64,000 nucleotides of DNA, taken from contig BMJD01000005.1 in the NCBI GenBank assembly GCA_014642895.1, positions 93,843 through 157,842 on the forward strand, written 5' to 3'. A model generated the notes under the pieces. It searched no databases and was not told the DNA's origin. It saw only the letters and a program-made list of their open reading frames with translations. This DNA is from Lentibacillus populi. Lineage in GTDB: Bacteria > Bacillota > Bacilli > Bacillales > Amphibacillaceae. Made by a program: the position numbers and the translations under genes. Every line of letters begins with the position of its first letter. Positions within the stretch are counted from its first letter, which is position 1. Positions 58,417 through 64,000 of this stretch are shown piece by piece.

Positions 58417-58442
58417 ATATCGGCATAATAGAAAAATGTTTA
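58417..58442 (-). promoter_or_regulatory. SigD-type flagellar promoter of csrA-hag
   Basis: On the minus strand TAAA and GCCGATAT are separated by 14 bases (consensus TAAA, 14-16, GCCGATAA). It ends 33 bp before the csrA start. No comparable promoter exists between csrA and hag. Confidence 0.75.
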
Positions 58443-58620
58443 AATGTATATGATGAGATTTTTTTTGTTTATTTAATTGAAATGTTCCTGATTATGACAT
58501 AAACAAATTGAAACAAAAAGGATTCGTGACTGATATAGCGAATATTATATATGGGATTTTTAATTGTGCAGATTTAATTAGGTCATCCGGTGATGGAGAA
58601 GTACTAACTAAAACGAAAGT

Positions 58621-59652
58621 GTGATACATGTGAAAATCGGAATTATTGGAGGCGGATTTGGGCTAAGGGTACAAGCCCAAATTATCGAAACACACCCAGC
58701 TATAGAGGTAACTGCTGTCAGCACTATTACACGTCATCAGCTTCCAAAGGAATTAAACAACTGGAATAACCCTCCGAAACATTACAAAGATTGGAAGGAA
58801 ATGCTGGCTCGGGAAGAGCTGGATATTTGTTTCGTCAGCTCCCTACCAATCCACCATTATGAGATGGTGCGCTATGCATTGTTAAAAAGGATACATGTTG
58901 TATGCGAGAAGCCCTTTACCATGAATAGCCGGGAATCTCAGGCATTAGTGGAGCTCTCCAAAGAATGTCAGACCGAGGTATTCGTTGATTTTGAATGGAG
59001 ATACTTGCCTGTTCGTCAAAAGATAAAAAAGCTGATCCAGGAAAACAAAATTGGCGAGCCCCTTCATTATGAATATCATATAACCAGTCCGCAATATGTA
59101 AGACTCTCTTCCAACATAATTGGCTGGATGGGGCGCAAGGAAAATTTCGGCGGGATGCTAGGAGCTCTTGGGTCTCACATGATTGATTGCATCAGATGGC
59201 TGTCAGGCGATGAAATGACGGAAATGAACGGATTTGTCCATACCCATGTCCCACAAGGTGCAGGAGAGACAAGGAACGCAGATGATGCATTTTTCATCCA
59301 TGGAAAAACAACTCGTCATGCCACTTTCTCTATTCAATTATTATCCGGCATAACACATGGGTTTGGCACTTCTTTACGAATATATGGCAGTGCCGGAACA
59401 ATCACGCTAACTGGTGATAAACAATTATGCTATGGAAAAGCCAATGAACAATTGATTGTAGTCGACGCACCAGCAGCTAATGAAATACCATCGCATTTAT
59501 CAACAGAGGCCAGTGCTTATTATCCCGCGTTTTTTCCGTTCATTGACAAGGTTTATGAATACATTGCTTATCACAATTTGGATCCAGACCTGCCATTAAT
59601 TGAGGATGGACATGAAAATCAACGGTTGTTAGACAAGGTATTGGCAATGTAA
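58621..59652 (+). CDS. Gfo/Idh/MocA family oxidoreductase
   Basis: The 343-residue NAD(P)-dependent dehydrogenase has the Rossmann start IGIIGGGFGLRVQAQII and the family catalytic-domain motif HVVCEKPFTMNSRE near residue 98 (EKP). The C-terminal domain includes GGMLGALGSHMIDCIRWL. Substrates of this family are sugars and related polyols; which one is unknown. Start GTG at 58621 or 58630; the ribosome binding site is weak. A nucleoside hydrolase gene follows after 240 bp. Confidence 0.88.
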   Translation: MIHVKIGIIGGGFGLRVQAQIIETHPAIEVTAVSTITRHQLPKELNNWNNPPKHYKDWKEMLAREELDICFVSSLPIHHYEMVRYALLKRIHVVCEKPFTMNSRESQALVELSKECQTEVFVDFEWRYLPVRQKIKKLIQENKIGEPLHYEYHITSPQYVRLSSNIIGWMGRKENFGGMLGALGSHMIDCIRWLSGDEMTEMNGFVHTHVPQGAGETRNADDAFFIHGKTTRHATFSIQLLSGITHGFGTSLRIYGSAGTITLTGDKQLCYGKANEQLIVVDAPAANEIPSHLSTEASAYYPAFFPFIDKVYEYIAYHNLDPDLPLIEDGHENQRLLDKVLAM

Positions 59653-59896
59653 AAACTTCAAAATTCGCCGCTGAAATCCATAGCTATTCTTTTAAATACA
59701 TTGATAAGACCGTACGACAAATGGAAAGGGTTCTGTTTAGTTTGTATAAAAAAGATTTATCGTTTTAGGTTCTGGTTCTGGAACACATTAGCGAGACAAC
59801 TACATTTAACCATTTTCCGCTCTTTTGAAGACGTTCTTCGGACAAACATACAAGCATGCCTGTCTTTTTTTCATAAGCTAAGTTGGGGTGAAAAAA

Positions 59897-60850
59897 ATGA
59901 CAAAAATAATCTTATTTGCCGATACAGGTATAGACGATACCATTGCATTGACTTACGCGCTGAAGAATCCTGAGATAGATCTGATTGGTGTTGTAAGTGG
60001 CTACGGTAACGTCGATCGGGAAAAAACGTTTAGGAATGTCGAGTACTTATTGGAACTGGCAGGCCGTACAGATATTCCTGTTATTGCTGGTGCCACTCGT
60101 CCCCTGAGTGGTGAAGAACCTGTCTTTTTTCCTGAAGTTCATGGAATAGAAGGACTGGGGCCGATCGATCCGCCAATTCCAGAGGAACGCTATGCAAATC
60201 GGACGAATTTCAGTAAATTGTTCCAGTTGATCAAGGAAAACCGGAATGAGGTAATAATCGTTAATGTCGGACGATGTACCTCTCTGGCCATCGCCCATTA
60301 TTTAAGTCCCGAAGTGATGGAAGATGTAAAAGCAACCTATGTAATGGGTGGGGCATTCCTCGAACCTGGCAATGCGTCTGAAGTAGCAGAAGCAAACTTT
60401 TTCGGTGATCCAATTGCCGCTGATTACGTTTGTCAAAATCTAGTTAACCTAACGATCGTTCCTTTAAACGTGACAAAGAATGCTATATTGACCCCAGGGA
60501 TTGTCAATCTCATCGATACTCGTGCAGATTCACCTTTAGAAAAGATAATCAAACCGATCTTAGATTTCTATTATGAATATTATCAACAACGAGATCCAAG
60601 TATAACCGGAACACCACAACACGATTTGGCCGCTTTGATGGCAGCTCTCGACATCAATGGTTTGTATGGGTACAAAAAGCGAGAGGTTAGAGTGAGGCAC
60701 AAAGGTGACATTGCGTACGGGGAAAGTATCGCTGACTTCCGGCCAGAGTCGAGTAATTGTTTTGGACCAAATTGTGCACGTATTGCCCTGGAAATTGATC
60801 AAGATATCTTTGTCTCGAACGTTCTTGAAATCTTAACAAATAATAGGTGA
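59897..60850 (+). CDS. Inosine-uridine preferring nucleoside hydrolase family protein
   Basis: The 317-residue enzyme cleaves the N-glycosidic bond of ribonucleosides. The N-terminal calcium site FADTGIDDTIAL matches the family DTDxGxDD motif, and the later block NVGRCTSLAIAHYLSP and the C-terminal PQHDLAALMAAL (with the His-Asp pair) are typical. GGGGTG before the ATG at 59897 fixes the start over an upstream GTG. It could serve nucleoside scavenging. The exact base preference is unknown. Confidence 0.9.
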   Translation: MTKIILFADTGIDDTIALTYALKNPEIDLIGVVSGYGNVDREKTFRNVEYLLELAGRTDIPVIAGATRPLSGEEPVFFPEVHGIEGLGPIDPPIPEERYANRTNFSKLFQLIKENRNEVIIVNVGRCTSLAIAHYLSPEVMEDVKATYVMGGAFLEPGNASEVAEANFFGDPIAADYVCQNLVNLTIVPLNVTKNAILTPGIVNLIDTRADSPLEKIIKPILDFYYEYYQQRDPSITGTPQHDLAALMAALDINGLYGYKKREVRVRHKGDIAYGESIADFRPESSNCFGPNCARIALEIDQDIFVSNVLEILTNNR

Positions 60851-60888
60851 ACTGGCTTCTGTGAGTGAACTTGAAGAATTAAATGCTG

Positions 60889-60920
60889 GGGTGAGCGCCT
60901 TGCTCACTCCTTATTAAACC
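60889..60920 (+). terminator. Terminator after the nucleoside hydrolase gene
   Basis: GGGTGAGC and GCTCACTCC pair around a GCCTT-type loop, followed by TTATTAAA. The tail is short in T, so it is a moderate candidate. Confidence 0.55.
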
Positions 60921-61034
60921 CGGACATCTAATTGTTTATATTGGCGATGTAATAATACCCACGGCCGAAATCGATCAAATCGTTTAAGGCTAAATGGATT
61001 TTGTTTTAAGATCTTTGTTTGATTATTAATACCT

Positions 61035-61238
61035 TCAATTGTTTAGATCAAATCCAAAACTGTTCATGATTTCTTTCTGCCCGTTCTGCAGCGTCCATTT
61101 GATTTTTTCAAACTCTGTCACACCAGATGCCCTTACAAGGTCATAAAATTCGTGAAAATGTTCTTTCGATACACTCATATTATCTAGGCCATTAACCTTT
61201 ACAACTGAACTGATAAAGAAATGGTAGAATTCCGACAT
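61035..61238 (-). CDS. Small hypothetical protein, possibly a fragment
   Basis: A frame of 67 codons ends KWTLQNGQKEIMNSFGFDLN. No ribosome binding site precedes the first ATG or the internal MSVSKEHF, so it may be the end of a decayed gene or a weakly expressed small protein. It is not recognised. Confidence 0.3.
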   Translation of the reverse strand: MSEFYHFFISSVVKVNGLDNMSVSKEHFHEFYDLVRASGVTEFEKIKWTLQNGQKEIMNSFGFDLNN

Positions 61239-61333
61239 GAAGTCAAAAAAGACCGGTACAAGCTAGTCCACCTGTACCAATCTTAAGAGCACCTGTTTCT
61301 TCCGTTAATTGGAGACTTTACTATTATATGTAT

Positions 61334-62245
61334 CTAGTGTGACATTGTCATATTCGCTATAACCGGATAATGATCGCTTGGGAATTGACCATTTTTACGA
61401 TAATTTAAGATTTCAATTGAGTGTCCGGAAATACCACCTTTGGCAAGAATCCAATCAATTCGGTTTTCCGGACCACCGCCATTCGGATCTTCAAAACCAT
61501 TGGCAGTTCCAAGGTCAGCATTTATTTTAACCTCGGCAGCTTCCCACAAATCATCAAATGCTCCCTCACTTGTTAAGGTTTGGTGTGGAACACTTTCAGG
61601 ACCCGCATTGAAATCCCCCGTTAATACTATTGGAAGTCCCGAATCAAACTCATTTACTTTTTCTAAAATTAATTCCGCACTCTTTTCTCTAGCATTTGCA
61701 GATTCATGGTCAAAATGAGTGTTCACCACATAGAATTTTTGCTTACTTTTTTTATCGACGAATTTTGCCCATGTAACCATACGTGTTATTGAATTTCCCC
61801 ATGTTTTGGAACCTACCACATTTGGTGTATCTGATAACCAAAAGTGATCATATTCTAAAGGGGTATAACGTTTTTCGTTATAAAAAATTGCCGAGTATTC
61901 ACCCTTGCTTCCGCCTTCACGCCCTAAACCAATCCATTCATATTTTGGTAAACTACCTTCCAAATCTTTCAACTGTTGATATAGAACTTCCTGCGTCCCA
62001 AAAATGCCCGGTTTTTCTTTACGTATGAGCTTTTTTATGGCAGGAAGTCTTTCAGCCCAAGTATGTGGGGAAGGGTCGCTGTCATTTAAATATCGCAAAT
62101 TATATGTCATCACCTTTAAACCGACATCTAAATCTGCCCCAGATGTTTTCCCTGAAGCTGAAACAGTTGATGCCTTTGCAGAAAAACTTCCTATCACCAT
62201 TGTTACAATTACAAGAATTAAAACAGGTTTATACACTTTGCGCAA
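61334..62245 (-). CDS. Secreted endonuclease/exonuclease/phosphatase family hydrolase
   Basis: The 303-residue protein has a signal peptide (about residues 1-26, VLILVIVTMVIGSFSAKAS) and an EEP (DNase I-like) domain. Motifs include VMTYNLRYLND near residue 45, FGTQEVL (metal Glu) near 82, VVNTHFDHES near 173, LTGDFNAGPES near 208 and the closing SDHYPVIANM with the catalytic His. It could be a nuclease, a phosphodiesterase or a sphingomyelinase-like enzyme. The start is TTG with AAGGAGG upstream. Confidence 0.85.
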   Translation of the reverse strand: MRKVYKPVLILVIVTMVIGSFSAKASTVSASGKTSGADLDVGLKVMTYNLRYLNDSDPSPHTWAERLPAIKKLIRKEKPGIFGTQEVLYQQLKDLEGSLPKYEWIGLGREGGSKGEYSAIFYNEKRYTPLEYDHFWLSDTPNVVGSKTWGNSITRMVTWAKFVDKKSKQKFYVVNTHFDHESANAREKSAELILEKVNEFDSGLPIVLTGDFNAGPESVPHQTLTSEGAFDDLWEAAEVKINADLGTANGFEDPNGGGPENRIDWILAKGGISGHSIEILNYRKNGQFPSDHYPVIANMTMSH

Positions 62246-62299
62246 GATAATTCCCTCCTTGTATGTATTACAAATAAGTATAGCAGAACTCTGTTAACA

Positions 62300-63420
62300 A
62301 GTTATTAAGGGTATGTTTAATTTTCGTAAAGCAGCATAAGCAAAGATATTTAATCGGGTTATGCCATCAAATTCAGTCAAAATCAATCAAAAAAGCAAAC
62401 GTTTTCTTGAGGATGTATGTAGTCCTAGTTTTGCAGCACATTTTCCAAATAGGTAAGTCTGAAGCATTGTCGCTATGATATTGCCTGGTGTTTTTCATTT
62501 TATTTTTGTCATATTATTGGCGGTTAAAGCAGTATTAATCTGGTTTTTATGGTTAATCGTGGTATAGCACTTACATTAGATTCTAAAGAAATATATGATG
62601 AATTTTAAAAAGATGAACTTCTTCAATATTTAAAAATAATGATGTATAACCCTTGTCATAAGTGCATTTTATAAGGATAAGTAAAAAAATTTAGGATGCA
62701 CCAAAAATGGATGATTCTACACTACAACTTTTTGACAAAGTGAAACGGCCATAATCCCAATCATAACAAGGGGTACAGCCGTTCTTTTACTCACTTTACT
62801 GCAGAAGTCAAGATAATAACATCAAATTCAGTCATAAACAACCAAAAAGCAAACGTTTTCTTTTGGGTATATGTAGTCGGTTCTCCTAAAAGTTTTGTTT
62901 CCAATCTGAAGTGAAAGATGAATTTCTGTTTTTGATTTATATAGCACCACTTTTTACACATTTTGTCATAGTTTAGTAAGGAGATAAAAAGGCTTTTCAT
63001 CATTTTGTTCATTTTGTATCTTTTTAAACTATTGTTCTAAATCAATATCTTTATCGTTTAACATTTGTAATACCTTAACGATTCGATCTTGCTGAATGTG
63101 ATTGTCAATATCTTTTACTAGACCAAACCCCGGAATTACACCGCTTATAAGAGTTATAGCATAATCAATACCTTCTTACCATCTGTGTTGGTCAAACTTT
63201 TTAGGAGAAATAAAAAATTTTAGGAGCGGCCAAAGGGTGATTTACACTACAACTTTTTGACAAACAAAAACAGCCAAAGAACCAGTAATCATAGGGGTTC
63301 AAGGCTGTTTTTACTTCATTTTAACTGCAAAAGTCAGGTTTTAAAATAGAAAAATTACAAAGCAAGATGAACCATCAAAAAATCAATGAAAAACAAGCTT
63401 CTGCCGTTAGAATGTCGGCG
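62300..63420 (-). mobile_element. Remnants of at least two related insertion sequence 3' ends
   Basis: Two similar stretches lie in tandem. Both contain GCAAACGTTTTCTT (at about 62395 and 62850) and both contain CTACAACTTTTTGACAAA (at about 62725 and 63252), followed by a hairpin with AACGGCTGTACCCC in the first. On the minus strand 62791-63012 reads FIFHFRLETKLLGEPTTYTQ and on to a stop, like the C-terminus of a transposase. No intact transposase gene or both ends of one element were found. The family is not certain. Confidence 0.5.
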
Positions 63421-63496
63421 AATTAGTAAAAATCGAAGAATAAAGCGACTCCCGGAATCATCAGGGGAATCTCTTTACATCAAGGTTTAAAGGCAA

Positions 63497-63569
<73 letters not shown>

Positions 63570-63576
63570 ATAAAAA

Positions 63577-63651
63577 TGGCTCCACAGGTAGGATTCGAAC
63601 CTACGACCGATCGGTTAACAGCCGATAGCTCTACCACTGAGCTACTGTGGA
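63577..63651 (-). tRNA. tRNA-Asn (GTT)
   Basis: 75-base cloverleaf, 5' TCCACAGTAGCTCAGTGG, anticodon loop CTGTTAA, CCA encoded. It lies between 5S rRNA and tRNA-Thr, so both tRNAs belong to the rRNA operon. Confidence 0.95.
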
Positions 63652-63708
63652 ACAATCAGAAATATTTATTTTAGTTTAACAACTAACAGAATATTATACA
63701 AAAAATTT

Positions 63709-63825
63709 GCCTGGCGGCGTCCTACTCTTGCAGGGGCAATGCCCCAACTACCATCGGCGCTGGAGAGCTTAACTGCTGTGTTCGGCATGGGAACAGGTGT
63801 GACCTCTCCGCTATTGCTACCAGAC
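63709..63825 (-). rRNA. rrf: 5S ribosomal RNA
   Basis: On the minus strand the sequence begins TCTGGTAGCAATAGCGGAGA, contains CACCTGTTCCCATGCCGAAC and ends in the complementary GCCGCCAGGC. Length near 117 bases fits Bacillaceae 5S rRNA. Confidence 0.97.
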
Positions 63826-63909
63826 ATATTATTTGTGGTATAACTTTTTTTATACCTTAAAAACTAAATAAGAGATCCACAAACAACGAAATCAGATTAG
63901 ATGGGTTAT

Positions 63910-64000
63910 AGTTAAGTCCTCGATCGATTAGTATCCGTCAGCTCCACGTGTCACCACGCTTCCACCTCGGACCTATCTACCTCATCGTCTCTGAGGGATC
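63910..64000 (-). rRNA. rrl: 23S ribosomal RNA, 3' end (partial)
   Basis: On the minus strand the fragment reads through AAGCGTGGTGACACGTGGAG and GACGGATACTAATCGATCGA to GGACTTAAC, the conserved 3' end of Bacillales 23S rRNA. The gene continues beyond the right edge of the window. Confidence 0.96.

Overview
The window looks like the chromosome of a low-GC, spore-forming, motile member of the Bacillaceae, of the Virgibacillus/Oceanobacillus/Lentibacillus type. The evidence is the SigW/RsiW pair, cdaA-cdaR-glmM, a Spo0E-like peptide, ypmR-ypmS, a ykpA-type ABC-F protein, strong AGGAGG ribosome binding sites and 40% or lower GC. The genus is inferred only from gene content (gas vesicles, a mevalonate operon, S-box and c-di-AMP riboswitches).

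Layout. 0-3.4 kb: class I ribonucleotide reductase nrdA and the first codons of nrdB, behind a cobalamin riboswitch with a terminator. 3.4-10.2 kb: amino acid symporter, thioesterase, cardiolipin synthase, methionine gamma-lyase and RarD. 10.3-13.7 kb: an S-box (SAM) riboswitch in front of a metY-like gene broken by one in-frame TGA, then hom. 14-21 kb: ypmR, ypmS, a WYL regulator, a permuted papain-fold protein, ykpA and a NERD protein. 21.6-24.1 kb: threonine degradation pair kbl-tdh. 24.5-34.3 kb: a LysM/3D wall protein, glmM-cdaR-cdaA (c-di-AMP synthesis), rsiW-sigW with a near-perfect SigW promoter, ktrB under a c-di-AMP riboswitch, and arginase. 34.5-40 kb: a fosB gene split by a 207-bp repeat, and a mevalonate operon (mvaA, mvk, mvaD, pmk). 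40.1-41 kb: six tRNAs. 41.5 kb: fabI. 42.7-49.1 kb: a gas vesicle cluster of the Bacillus megaterium type with a decayed gvpT. 49.7-52.3 kb: acetyltransferase, cheX, motB, motA. 53-58.4 kb: a LAGLIDADG endonuclease gene, a relic flagellin/intron copy, and an intact flagellin gene interrupted by a group I intron, preceded by csrA, a SigD-like promoter and a CsrA-binding hairpin. 58.6-62.2 kb: Gfo/Idh/MocA oxidoreductase, nucleoside hydrolase, secreted EEP-family hydrolase. 62.3-63.4 kb: insertion-sequence debris. 63.5-64 kb: tRNA-Thr, tRNA-Asn, 5S and the 3' end of 23S rRNA, all on the minus strand.

Connections between parts. CdaA makes c-di-AMP, and the riboswitch ahead of ktrB senses it, so potassium uptake is tied to a synthase 4 kb away. 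The SAM riboswitch governs metY-hom, while a separate methionine gamma-lyase lies on the other strand. csrA and hag appear to share a SigD transcript, so CsrA would act on the flagellin leader just downstream of its own gene, and hag also needs RNA splicing to encode a full flagellin.

The most unusual signals are: (1) the flagellin group I intron with a dead second copy and a free-standing homing endonuclease nearby; (2) a family of 207-bp elements, one of which cleanly splits fosB and whose removal restores the protein; (3) two further dispersed repeat families, members of which sit inside the kbl-tdh and mevalonate operons; (4) intergenic arrays of 20- or 21-bp GATGTT repeats at several loci; (5) in-frame stop codons in metY and gvpT without frameshifts.
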